Source: Clostridiales bacterium
GTDB lineage: Bacteria > Bacillota > Clostridia > Christensenellales > Pumilibacteraceae
DNA length: 64,000 bases
Direction of reading: 5' to 3'
Assembly (NCBI GenBank): GCA_029055565.1
Contig: JAIDCZ010000026.1
Span: forward strand, 1-64,000
The notes below the pieces were generated by a model that saw only the letters and a program-made list of their open reading frames with translations, did no database searches and was not told the origin of the DNA. Below, piece after piece: positions 53,745 through 62,572 of the stretch; position 1 is the first letter of the stretch, and every line of letters starts with the position of its first letter. The position numbers were made by a program, and so were the translations under genes.

Positions 53745-55373
53745 ATGGACGTAATCGAAGCTAAGTATAACGAATGGCTAAGCCGTGCCAAGGAGTATCG
53801 CGCCGAGCTGGAAGCTATGTATGCTGAAGGCAAAAAGGAAGCGTTCTACAAAGACTTGGAGTTCGGCACTGCGGGCTTGCGCGGCGTTTTGGGCGCGGGC
53901 ACCAATAGGCTTAACGTATATACAATCGGCAGTGCGACGCAAGGCCTTGCCGACTATTTGTTGTCGAGCAAAAAAAACGTTAGCGTCGCTATCAGCTACG
54001 ATTCGCGCAACTGTTCCGAACAGTTTGCACGCCACGCCGCGGCCGTACTGGCGCACAACGGCGTTAAGGCGTATATAACCAAAGTATTGCAACCCACGCC
54101 GTATCTTTCGTTTATGGTTCGGCATTTCGGCTGTGACGCGGGCATAATGATAACCGCCAGCCACAATCCCGCCAAGTTCAACGGCTACAAGGTTTACGGC
54201 CCCGACGGCTGCCAAATGACCGACGCCGCGGCGAGCGCCGTTCTTTCGCATATCCAAAAGGTTAATATATTCGACGTAAAAGCGGCCGACTTTGACGGCG
54301 CCGTAGAAGCGGGCAGTATCGTTTTTGCCGACGTTACGCGCGAGTATTTGGACAGCGTGTACGCACGGTCGGTGGGGAACAATCGCGCCGTATCCATAGT
54401 GTACACGCCGCTTAACGGCACCGGCGCGTATATAGTGCCGCAAATGTTCCGCGAGCGCGGGTTCAAAACGGTTAATATCGTAGCCGAGCAAGCCGAGCCG
54501 AACGGCGACTTTCCCACCACGCCGTATCCCAATCCCGAAAAGGCGGACGCGTTAAAGCTGGCTATCGAGCTTGCCGAAAAGACGAGCGCCGATATAGTTA
54601 TCGGCACCGATCCCGACGCCGACAGATTGGGCGCGGCGGTACGCAAAAGCGACGGCGAATACAGACTGATTACCGGCAACGAGATGGGCGTATTGCTTAT
54701 AGACTACATCTTTTCGCACGGCAAGGCGTTGCCTAAAAATCCGGTTGTAGTTAAGACGATAGTTACCACCGATCTTGCCGCACGCGTTGCGGAAAGCTAC
54801 GGCGCGGAAATACGCGAGGTGCTTACCGGCTTTAAGTACATAGGCGAGGTTATTAAAAAGCTCGAGCAAAAGAACGAGGGCGAAAGATTCACGTTCGGGT
54901 ACGAGGAGAGCTGTGGCTATCTGTCCGGCACCTACGTGCGCGACAAGGACGCAGTGCTTGCGAGCATGCTCGTTGCGGAAATGGCCGCCGACTACAAGGC
55001 CGAGGGTAAGACCGTAAGCGATGTTTTGGACGGCATATTCGCAAAATTCGGCAAGTACTACCACCGCACGGTGTCGTTCACTTACGAGGGTATTTCCGGC
55101 GCGCAAAAGATGAAAGAGGTCCTTGCGGCAATACGCACCAACCCGCCCAAGGATATTGACGGTTCGCCGGTGGTTAAGGCTATAGACTACGCCACGCAGA
55201 CCGAATTCGACTTGCCCAAGTCCGACGTGTTGTCGTTCAAGGCAGAGGACGGAAGCAAGCTGATAATCCGTCCGTCCGGCACGGAACCGCTTATCAAGGT
55301 TTATATAACCGCCGCGACCGGCGGAGAAGGGCGTATAGATAAGATACTCGATCAAGCCAAAAAATTCATGTAG
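53745..55373 (+). CDS. pgcA: Phosphoglucomutase/phosphomannomutase family enzyme
   Basis: A 542-residue cytosolic alpha-D-phosphohexomutase interconverting hexose 1- and 6-phosphates, which feeds wall and glycan precursors. The catalytic phosphoserine loop is MITASHNPAKFNGYKVYG, the metal loop GTDPDADRLG, the sugar loop FGYEESCGY, and the phosphate-binding loop RPSGTEPLIKVYI. It is close in layout to Bacillus PgcA (two more small Ala-rich helices at the start). GAAGGAG precedes the ATG. The leader holds a terminator. Substrate preference (Glc versus Man) cannot be set from sequence. Confidence 0.95.
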   Translation: MDVIEAKYNEWLSRAKEYRAELEAMYAEGKKEAFYKDLEFGTAGLRGVLGAGTNRLNVYTIGSATQGLADYLLSSKKNVSVAISYDSRNCSEQFARHAAAVLAHNGVKAYITKVLQPTPYLSFMVRHFGCDAGIMITASHNPAKFNGYKVYGPDGCQMTDAAASAVLSHIQKVNIFDVKAADFDGAVEAGSIVFADVTREYLDSVYARSVGNNRAVSIVYTPLNGTGAYIVPQMFRERGFKTVNIVAEQAEPNGDFPTTPYPNPEKADALKLAIELAEKTSADIVIGTDPDADRLGAAVRKSDGEYRLITGNEMGVLLIDYIFSHGKALPKNPVVVKTIVTTDLAARVAESYGAEIREVLTGFKYIGEVIKKLEQKNEGERFTFGYEESCGYLSGTYVRDKDAVLASMLVAEMAADYKAEGKTVSDVLDGIFAKFGKYYHRTVSFTYEGISGAQKMKEVLAAIRTNPPKDIDGSPVVKAIDYATQTEFDLPKSDVLSFKAEDGSKLIIRPSGTEPLIKVYITAATGGEGRIDKILDQAKKFM

Positions 55374-55431
55374 TTTAGACTGAAAGCCAAACGGTTTATG
55401 TAGTTTAGATATGTCAAGCCAAAAAGTTTCG
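55351..55431 (+). repeat. Tandem repeat at the 3' end of the phosphohexomutase gene
   Basis: AAGCCAAAAAATTCATGTAG (last codons of the gene and its stop) is repeated downstream as AAGCCAAACGGTTTATGTAG and, in part, AAGCCAAAAAGTTT. It looks like slippage-type duplication of the gene end. Confidence 0.85.
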
Positions 55432-55454
55432 AGATACCCGCAAAGGGAGGGGTT

Positions 55455-56657
55455 ATGAATTCCAAGACCGAATTATTTGAATACGTTATGGAAAACGAAG
55501 TCAAGTTTGTCAAACTTACGTTTTGCGATTTGCTTGGCAGACAGCGCAACATTTCGGTATTGTCGTCGCAGCTCGAGGACGCGTTTGAAAACGGCGTTGC
55601 AATAGACAGCGGCGCTATTACCGGCGTAGGCGGCAAGGACTTGAAAATTGTGCCGGTCGGCTCGCTGTTGTCGGCGTTGCCGTGGCGCCCGCATGCGGGT
55701 AGGGTCGTTAGCGTGTTCTGTCGCATAGTTAATCCCGACGGCACGCCGTACGTATGCGACCCTATGGCGCTTTTAAAGAACGAGGTGGACAAGCTGGCCG
55801 CGCTCGGTTACAACGCCAAGGTTGCAACCGAGTGCGAGTTTTACGTATTTAAGGACGACGTGGGCAATAATCTCGTTCCGTTCGACAATGCGGACTACTG
55901 CGCATGCTCGCCGTTTGACAAGTGCGAAAATCTGCGCCGCGACGTTATTTTGAGCTTGGAGGACATGGGCCTCAAACCCATATCGTCCCACCACGAGCGC
56001 GGCTGGGGACAGAACGAGGTCGACTTTGAAAGCGCCGATCCCATATCCGCGGCACGCAACTTTATCATGTTCAAGACGGCCGTTAAGAACGTGTGCGCGA
56101 TAAACGGTACTTATGCGTCGTTTATGCCTCGGCCGGTCGGCAGTCAGCCGGGTAGCGGCTTGCATTTGACGATAACGCTTAACGGCAAAAATTCCAAGGC
56201 GGCGTCTAGGGCGTTTGCCGAGGGCGTGCTAAGGCGTTACCGCGAAATAACTTGCTTTGCCAACCCTACGCAAAACAGCTACCGCCGTTTGCGTTCGGGC
56301 TTCCAAATAGCTTACAGCGCCGATCGCGGCTCGGCAATGCGCATATTCGGCAACGACGAAATTATGCTGCGCACGCCCGATTCCACTTGCAATATCTTTA
56401 CGGTGCTCGCGCTTATATTCGCGGCGGGCAGAGAGGGCATAGAAAACAAATACCCGCTACGCAAGGAAGGAGAGTACACCGACTGCTTGTTTAGTTCAAT
56501 CGACAGCTCGCTCAACTTTGCTACCAACAGCGAATGGTTGCGTAAGTATATCCCCGGCGTGTTCGACGACGTTTTAGGTTCGATCAAGCGCCGCGCGGTA
56601 GCCGAGCAAGCGTTAAAGACCGACTGGGAATTGTTCGAGTTCCACGCCGATATTTAA
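55455..56657 (+). CDS. Divergent type I glutamine synthetase family protein
   Basis: 400 residues, about 40 shorter than usual GlnA. Family blocks: FVKLTFCDLLGRQRNI, ATECEFYVF (metal Glu pair), HERGWGQNEVDF (GQxE metal Glu), GSGLHLTITL (metal His), NPTQNSYRRL and LRTPDSTCN. By my alignment the Glu of the usual (R)-x-E-x-R-x-P-D block is Met here (EIMLRTPD), and DGSS reads DSGA. So it may be altered in metal binding or act on another amine. It is followed by an ANTAR regulator as in clostridial glnA-nitR pairs. GGGAGGGG ribosome site. Family sure, substrate not. Confidence 0.85.
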   Translation: MNSKTELFEYVMENEVKFVKLTFCDLLGRQRNISVLSSQLEDAFENGVAIDSGAITGVGGKDLKIVPVGSLLSALPWRPHAGRVVSVFCRIVNPDGTPYVCDPMALLKNEVDKLAALGYNAKVATECEFYVFKDDVGNNLVPFDNADYCACSPFDKCENLRRDVILSLEDMGLKPISSHHERGWGQNEVDFESADPISAARNFIMFKTAVKNVCAINGTYASFMPRPVGSQPGSGLHLTITLNGKNSKAASRAFAEGVLRRYREITCFANPTQNSYRRLRSGFQIAYSADRGSAMRIFGNDEIMLRTPDSTCNIFTVLALIFAAGREGIENKYPLRKEGEYTDCLFSSIDSSLNFATNSEWLRKYIPGVFDDVLGSIKRRAVAEQALKTDWELFEFHADI

Positions 56658-56728
56658 CGTTAGTCGAGGCGTCGGTAATTTGAATTATAATTTACGTTAA
56701 ACACAATATAAACTTATAAGGAGGCATT

Positions 56729-57295
56729 TTGGACGCACTGATAGTCGCAAACACACCTTCCCGCCAACATGCGTTGACGGACGTGTTACACCACGAAAAG
56801 ATAAACTGCGTGGTTTGTTCGACTGCCGCGGAAGCGCGGCGTGCGTCACTCTGCCGTCCTTTTGATTTATTCGTCATTTACAGCGGGCTTGCCGACGAGC
56901 AAGGCAACGAGCTGGCAATGGCAATAGCCGACGCCAACGATTGCGGCGGGATTTATATAGGCAACAGCATTAGCACCGAGCAGATAGAGGAGGAGCTTAA
57001 CTCTTGCGGTATAATCACGCTGGCGTTGCCTATAACCAAGTCCCAGCTGTTGGAGTCGGTGCGGCTTATACTCGTTTCCAATTCGCGGGTTAGGCTGTTA
57101 AAGGCCAAAAACGAGGAGCTTGCGTCCAAGCTGGAGGACGTCAAGTACGTTACGCGCGCCAAAATAGCGCTTATGCGCACGCTCGGCTACACCGAGGAGC
57201 AATCGCACAAGTATATAGAAAAACGCGCTATGGAAATGCGCGCAACACGCCGCAAGGTGGCGATGGAAATACTCAGTCTTTACGAAACCAACTAA
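56729..57295 (+). CDS. ANTAR-domain regulator (NitR-like)
   Basis: 188 residues. The N-terminal part (1-118) is a receiver-like domain without an obvious phosphorylation Asp motif (FDLFVIYSGLADEQG), then a coiled-coil linker (LLKAKNEELASKLEDVKYV) and a C-terminal ANTAR RNA-binding domain with RAKIALMRTLGYTEEQSHKYIEKRAMEMRATRRKVAMEIL. ANTAR proteins prevent transcription termination by binding hairpins with hexaloops. The location just after a glutamine synthetase matches the Clostridium glnA-nitR arrangement, so nitrogen control is inferred. The start is TTG at 56729, seven bases after AAGGAGG. Confidence 0.92.
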   Translation: MDALIVANTPSRQHALTDVLHHEKINCVVCSTAAEARRASLCRPFDLFVIYSGLADEQGNELAMAIADANDCGGIYIGNSISTEQIEEELNSCGIITLALPITKSQLLESVRLILVSNSRVRLLKAKNEELASKLEDVKYVTRAKIALMRTLGYTEEQSHKYIEKRAMEMRATRRKVAMEILSLYETN

Positions 57296-57339
57296 AGCGT
57301 TTTTTGCGCTTTACCGTTGGATAAACGTCAGAGGTAAAA

Positions 57340-58431
57340 ATGGATAGATACTTGATTATGAAAGACGGTACGGTGTTTACCGGCACGGCAATCGGCGCCG
57401 ACGGCACCGTTATAGGCGAAGCAGTGTTTACCACCGCAATGTGCGGGTATCTGCTTTCCATAACCGACCCCAGCTATTACGGCCAGATAATAACGCAGAC
57501 CTTTCCCATGATAGGCAACTACGGCGCTATAGAGGCGGACGCCGAAAGCGACAAGCCGTACCTTACCGGCTACGTCGTGCGCGAGCTGTGCGAGGTAGGC
57601 AGCAACTTCCGTAAGGAGAGCGAGCTTAACGAGTATCTTAAAAAGAACAATATCGTTGGCATAGCCGGCATAGATACGCGAGCGCTTACGAGGAAGATTC
57701 GCAGTCAAGGCGTTATGAACGCTATGATTACGGACAGCCTTAAGGACCTGCCGCAAAAGATAGCTTTGATAAAAAAGTACAAGGTAAAGTCGGCGGTGGA
57801 GCATACCTCTTGCACTGTGGCTACAGAGGTCAACCCGATAGACGATACGCACAAGTACCGCGTGGTGCTGTACGACTTCGGCGCAAAAAAGAACATAGAA
57901 CGCATGCTTATCAAGTACGGCTGTAGCGTAGTGCGCGTGCCGTACGACACGACGGCCGAGGAGGCGCTTAAGTATAACCCCGACGGCATTATGCTGTCTA
58001 ACGGCGGCGGCGACCCCGCGGACAACGTTCAAGTTATAGCGGAATTGAAAAAACTTAACGCACGCAAAATCCCCACGTTCGGCATATGCTTGGGACACCA
58101 GTTGCTTGCACTCAGCTACGGATTTGCCACTACGAAGCTTAAATACGGCCACCGTGGCACGAACCAGCCGGTAAAGGACTTGGTAACCGGCAAGACGTAC
58201 GTCACCAGTCAGAACCACGGCTACGCCGTCAAGGCGGACAGCGTTGATACGCAAATAGCCGAGGTGCGCATGACTAACGCCAACGACAAAACGGTGGAGG
58301 GCATAGACTATAAGTGCGCTCCGGCGTTTTCCGTCCAGTTTCACCCCGAAGCATGCGGCGGACCTAAGGACACCGAATTCTTGTTCGAGCGGTTTGTAAA
58401 GCTGATGGAGGAAAACCATGCCGAGAGATAA
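57340..58431 (+). CDS. carA: Carbamoyl-phosphate synthase small subunit
   Basis: A 363-residue glutaminase subunit that supplies ammonia to CarB. The N-terminal CarA-specific domain (LIMKDGTVFTGTAIGADGTVIGEAVFTTAMCGY) is followed by a class I amidotransferase with the nucleophile in FGICLGHQLLALSYG and the His-Glu pair in VQFHPEACGGPKDT. All catalytic residues are present. Its end overlaps the start of the carB-dapF fusion gene by 14 bases, so translation is coupled. Confidence 0.98.
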   Translation: MDRYLIMKDGTVFTGTAIGADGTVIGEAVFTTAMCGYLLSITDPSYYGQIITQTFPMIGNYGAIEADAESDKPYLTGYVVRELCEVGSNFRKESELNEYLKKNNIVGIAGIDTRALTRKIRSQGVMNAMITDSLKDLPQKIALIKKYKVKSAVEHTSCTVATEVNPIDDTHKYRVVLYDFGAKKNIERMLIKYGCSVVRVPYDTTAEEALKYNPDGIMLSNGGGDPADNVQVIAELKKLNARKIPTFGICLGHQLLALSYGFATTKLKYGHRGTNQPVKDLVTGKTYVTSQNHGYAVKADSVDTQIAEVRMTNANDKTVEGIDYKCAPAFSVQFHPEACGGPKDTEFLFERFVKLMEENHAER

Positions 58432-61400
58432 AAGCATAAAAAAGGTTCTCGTAATCGGTTCGGGGCCTATAACGATAGGGCAAGCGGCGGAGTTCGATTA
58501 CGCGGGTACGCAAGCGTGCCGCACGCTTAAAAGTCGCAAGATAGAGGTCGTGCTCGTCAATTCCAATCCCGCGACGATTATGACCGACAAGGCAATGGCG
58601 GATGCCATTTACATAGAGCCGCTTACCATTCCCACCTTGGAGCGCATTATCCTAAAGGAAAAGCCGGACAGCATTCTGCCAAGCTTGGGCGGGCAGACCG
58701 GACTTACGCTGTCCATGGAACTGGCAAAGTCCGGATTTTTGCGCGAGCATGGCGTGCGCCTACTCGGCGTTAAGCCGGACACCATAGACCGCGCCGAGGA
58801 TAGGGAGCTGTTTAAGCAAGCTATGCTGGAGATTAACCAGCCGTGCGTTCCGTCCGACGTAGTTACCGACGTGGACGCGGCGGTGGCGTTTGCTAACGAG
58901 ATAGGCTATCCCATTATAGTTAGGCCGGCGTTCACGTTGGGCGGCGCGGGCGGCGGCATTGCCGAAAACGAAAAGGAATTGCGCGAGATAGCGCGCGGCG
59001 GTTTGGAGCTTTCGCCCATTCACCAAACGCTTATAGAAAAGAGCATTTACGGCTGGAAGGAAATCGAGTTCGAGGTTATGCGCGACAGACTGGGCAACGT
59101 GATTACAGTTTGCTCGATGGAAAACTTCGATCCCGTAGGCATACACACCGGCGACAGCATAGTGGTCGCGCCCACGATGACTTTGTCCGACAAGGACTAC
59201 CAAATGCTGCGTACTGCCGCGCTCGACATTATTACGCACTTGGGCGTAGAGGGCGGGTGCAACTGCCAGTTTGCGCTCAATCCGCAGTCGAGCGAGTATG
59301 CCGTTATAGAGGTCAATCCCAGAGTGTCGCGCTCGTCGGCGCTCGCGTCCAAGGCGACCGGTTATCCCATTGCCAAGGTGGCCACGCTTATTGCGCTCGG
59401 CTACACGCTGGACGAAATACAAAACGCCGTAACCGGCAAGACTTGCGCTTGCTTCGAGCCGGCAATAGACTACTGCGTAGTCAAGCTGCCCAAGTGGCCG
59501 TTCGACAAGTTCGTTTACGCCAAGCGCACGCTGGGCACGCAAATGAAGGCGACCGGCGAGGTTATGGCAATAGCGCCGTCGTTCGAGGCCGGACTGTTAA
59601 AGGCTGTGCGCGGCGCGATAGGGCAGACCACGCTTAACAATGCGCACTACGCCGAAATGACCGACGATCAGATCGTCGACAAGCTTATGCCGGCAACCGA
59701 CTATCGCTTGTTTATAATTTACGAGGCGCTAAAGCGAGGTATAGGCGTTGAAAAAATTTCCGAGATAACCAAGATCGACGAGTGGTTTTTGCGCAAAATC
59801 CAAAACCTCGTCGACTTTGAACGGAGCATAGCAAACAGACCTATAACCAAAAAGGAATATTTACTTGGCAAGCGGTTGGGTTATCCCGACGTGGCGCTCA
59901 AGCAAATTTGCGGCAATGATTTGCCTATGCACCGCCGCGCGGTATTCAAAACGGTAGATACTTGCGCCGCGGAGTTCAAGGCCGAAACGCCGTACTTCTA
60001 TTCTACCTACGACGACGAAAACGAGGCCAAGGAGTTTATAGAGGAGCGCAAGACCGGTCGTAAGCGCGTAATAGTGTTCGGGTCCGGACCTATCCGCATA
60101 GGCCAAGGCATAGAATTCGACTATGCGTCCGTGCATTGCGTGTGGGAGCTGAAGGAGCTCGGCTACGACGTGGCCATAGTCAACAACAATCCCGAAACGG
60201 TTTCCACCGACTTCGATACGGCAGATAGGCTGTACTTCGAGCCGCTTACCGACGAGGACGTGGACAACGTTATAGCCACCGAGCGGCCGTACGGCGTGGT
60301 AGTTGCGTTCGGCGGGCAGACGGCTATCAAGCTGACTAAGCATTTGTCCGAAAAAGGCGTGCGCATACTTGGCACACCGGCCGACGCGATAGACGCCGCA
60401 GAGGACAGAGAGCGGTTTGACGCCTTGCTCGAGCGACTTGGTATAGCGCGGCCGGAGGGGCATACCGTAAAGACCACCGAACAAGCGCTGGCGGCGGGCA
60501 ATGCGCTGGGCTATCCGGTGTTGCTACGACCGTCGTACGTTTTGGGCGGGCAGAACATGATAATTGCCTTTTCGGACGACGACGTAAGGGAGTACATGAA
60601 GATAATCCTCGACGGCAATCCCGACAACGTAGTGCTTATAGACAAGTACGTCATGGGCACGGAAATCGAGGTGGACGCCATTTGCGACGGCGAGGACATA
60701 CTTATCCCCGGAATAATGGAGCACATAGAGCGCGCGGGCATACACAGCGGCGATTCGATAGCCGTGTATCCGTCGCAAAACATATCGGACAAGAACAAGG
60801 AAGAAATTATCGATTATACGCGCAAGCTTGCCACGGCGCTTAACACCAAAGGGCTTGTCAACATTCAGTACATAATAAGCAACGGCAAGATTTACGTAAT
60901 AGAGGTAAACCCGCGCAGCTCGCGCACCATACCGTACATATCCAAGGTTACGGGCGTGCCTATGATTAAGCTGGCCACGCAGTGCATGGTTGGCGGCAAG
61001 CTGAAAAAACTCGGCTACGGCACCGGACTTTATCCGTCCGCGCCGTACGTGGCGGTAAAGGTTCCTATATTCTCGTTTGAAAAGCTGACAGATCTCGACA
61101 CCCATCTCGGCCCCGAAATGAAGTCGACCGGCGAGGTGCTGGGCATCGGCAAAACGCTGGACGAGGCGTTGTACAAGGGGCTCGTTGCGGCCGGCTACAA
61201 AATGAAGCGGCGGGGCGGCATACTTATGACTGTGCGCGACACCGACAAGGCGGAAATAGCAGGCGTTGCCAAAAACTACTACGAGCTTGGCTTCGACTTG
61301 TACGCCACGACCGGCACTGCCGAGGTTATACGCCGCTCGGGAATGGAAGTTACGGTCGTAAACAAGCTTAGCGAATCGCAGACCGAAAACACTATGACTA

Positions 61401-62461
61401 TGCTCAACTCCGGCAAGATAGACTACCTCGTGTCTACTTCCACGCGCGGCAGAATTCCCACGCACGACGACGTGCGCTTGCGGTGCAGATCGGTCGCTCG
61501 CGGCATACCTTGCCTCACGGCCATAGATACGGCCAACGCACTGGCTCGCGCGTTAAAGAGCCGTTACAGTCAATACAATACGGAATTGGTGGATATAAAC
61601 GATATGCGTACTGAACGACAGAAATTGCATTTTGTCAAAATGCATGGTTGTGGCAACGATTACATTTACGTGGATTGCTTGACTAAGCCGATTAACAATA
61701 TGGAATCGGTTGCGGTCAATCTTTCGGACAGACATTTCAGCGTGGGCGGCGACGGCGTGATATTTATTTATCCGTCCGAAACGTGCGACGCCACTATGCG
61801 CATGTTCAACTCCGACGGTTCGGAGGGCAAGATGTGCGGCAACGGCATTCGTTGCGTGGGCAAGTTCCTTTACGACAACGGCAAGACCGACAAGCTGGAT
61901 ATTACTGTTGACACGCTGTCCGGCGTGAAAAAGCTAAAGCTGTTCGTGCGCGATGGCAAGGTCAATTCGGTCAAGGTCGATATGGGTGCCGTCAAGCTCA
62001 ATCACAAGGACGTGCCGGTACGCCTTGCGGGCGACTCGATTATAGACAGAGAAATAGATACGCCGCTCGGCAAGTTCAATATCACTTGTACGTCTATGGG
62101 CAATCCGCATTGCACGCTTTTCGTACCCGACGTACAAAGCTGCGACGTGGAGGGCATAGGTATAGCTATAGGCCAAAACAAAGAGCTGTTTCCCGAGGGC
62201 GTAAACGTAGGGTTTATGCAAGTAATAGACAGAACGCATATTAAACTGCGCGTGTACGAGCGCGGCACCGGCGAGACCATGGCGTGCGGTAGCGGCGCGT
62301 GCGCGGCGGCGGTTGCGGCAGTGCTCAACGGCAAGTGCGACAAGGACACCGATATATCCGTCAGACTCCCCGGCGGCGATTTGATTATCCGCTACACCGA
62401 CGACGCCGTGTATCTTACCGGCGAGGCTTGCGAGGTTTTCCGCGGAACGGTTAAGCTGTAA
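58418..62461 (+). CDS. carB-dapF: CarB-DapF fusion: carbamoyl-phosphate synthase large subunit + diaminopimelate epimerase
   Basis: One continuous frame of 1347 residues. Residues 1-1062 are a full CarB: two ATP-grasp halves beginning KKVLVIGSGPITIGQAAEFDY and KRVIVFGSGPIRIGQGIEFDY (about 549) and an MGS-like allosteric domain from about 933. From Met1063 (61604) the frame goes straight into a complete DapF: HFVKMHGCGNDYIYVDC, MCGNGIRC with Cys1140, and GETMACGSGACAAA with Cys1290, the two catalytic cysteines. The join reads NTELVDINDMRTERQ, with no stop. The sequence GGTGGA (61588-61593), 10 bases before the ATG of 61604, could also start free DapF. Either a real bifunctional protein for pyrimidine/arginine and meso-diaminopimelate synthesis or a sequencing join; no known precedent comes to mind. 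Confidence 0.93.
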   Translation: MPRDKSIKKVLVIGSGPITIGQAAEFDYAGTQACRTLKSRKIEVVLVNSNPATIMTDKAMADAIYIEPLTIPTLERIILKEKPDSILPSLGGQTGLTLSMELAKSGFLREHGVRLLGVKPDTIDRAEDRELFKQAMLEINQPCVPSDVVTDVDAAVAFANEIGYPIIVRPAFTLGGAGGGIAENEKELREIARGGLELSPIHQTLIEKSIYGWKEIEFEVMRDRLGNVITVCSMENFDPVGIHTGDSIVVAPTMTLSDKDYQMLRTAALDIITHLGVEGGCNCQFALNPQSSEYAVIEVNPRVSRSSALASKATGYPIAKVATLIALGYTLDEIQNAVTGKTCACFEPAIDYCVVKLPKWPFDKFVYAKRTLGTQMKATGEVMAIAPSFEAGLLKAVRGAIGQTTLNNAHYAEMTDDQIVDKLMPATDYRLFIIYEALKRGIGVEKISEITKIDEWFLRKIQNLVDFERSIANRPITKKEYLLGKRLGYPDVALKQICGNDLPMHRRAVFKTVDTCAAEFKAETPYFYSTYDDENEAKEFIEERKTGRKRVIVFGSGPIRIGQGIEFDYASVHCVWELKELGYDVAIVNNNPETVSTDFDTADRLYFEPLTDEDVDNVIATERPYGVVVAFGGQTAIKLTKHLSEKGVRILGTPADAIDAAEDRERFDALLERLGIARPEGHTVKTTEQALAAGNALGYPVLLRPSYVLGGQNMIIAFSDDDVREYMKIILDGNPDNVVLIDKYVMGTEIEVDAICDGEDILIPGIMEHIERAGIHSGDSIAVYPSQNISDKNKEEIIDYTRKLATALNTKGLVNIQYIISNGKIYVIEVNPRSSRTIPYISKVTGVPMIKLATQCMVGGKLKKLGYGTGLYPSAPYVAVKVPIFSFEKLTDLDTHLGPEMKSTGEVLGIGKTLDEALYKGLVAAGYKMKRRGGILMTVRDTDKAEIAGVAKNYYELGFDLYATTGTAEVIRRSGMEVTVVNKLSESQTENTMTMLNSGKIDYLVSTSTRGRIPTHDDVRLRCRSVARGIPCLTAIDTANALARALKSRYSQYNTELVDINDMRTERQKLHFVKMHGCGNDYIYVDCLTKPINNMESVAVNLSDRHFSVGGDGVIFIYPSETCDATMRMFNSDGSEGKMCGNGIRCVGKFLYDNGKTDKLDITVDTLSGVKKLKLFVRDGKVNSVKVDMGAVKLNHKDVPVRLAGDSIIDREIDTPLGKFNITCTSMGNPHCTLFVPDVQSCDVEGIGIAIGQNKELFPEGVNVGFMQVIDRTHIKLRVYERGTGETMACGSGACAAAVAAVLNGKCDKDTDISVRLPGGDLIIRYTDDAVYLTGEACEVFRGTVKL

Positions 62462-62523
62462 TAAGCGCACAAATCATCATTCGTGTGCATGGGCTAACTC
62501 CAAGAGCACGTTCTATCAAACTA

Positions 62524-62552
62524 TTGACAATTTACGCGGAATAGGGTATCAT
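62524..62552 (+). promoter_or_regulatory. Promoter of pyrG
   Basis: TTGACA (62524-62529), 17-bp spacer, TATCAT (62547-62552). Confidence 0.82.
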
Positions 62553-62572
62553 AACTACTGACGGAGAAAGCA

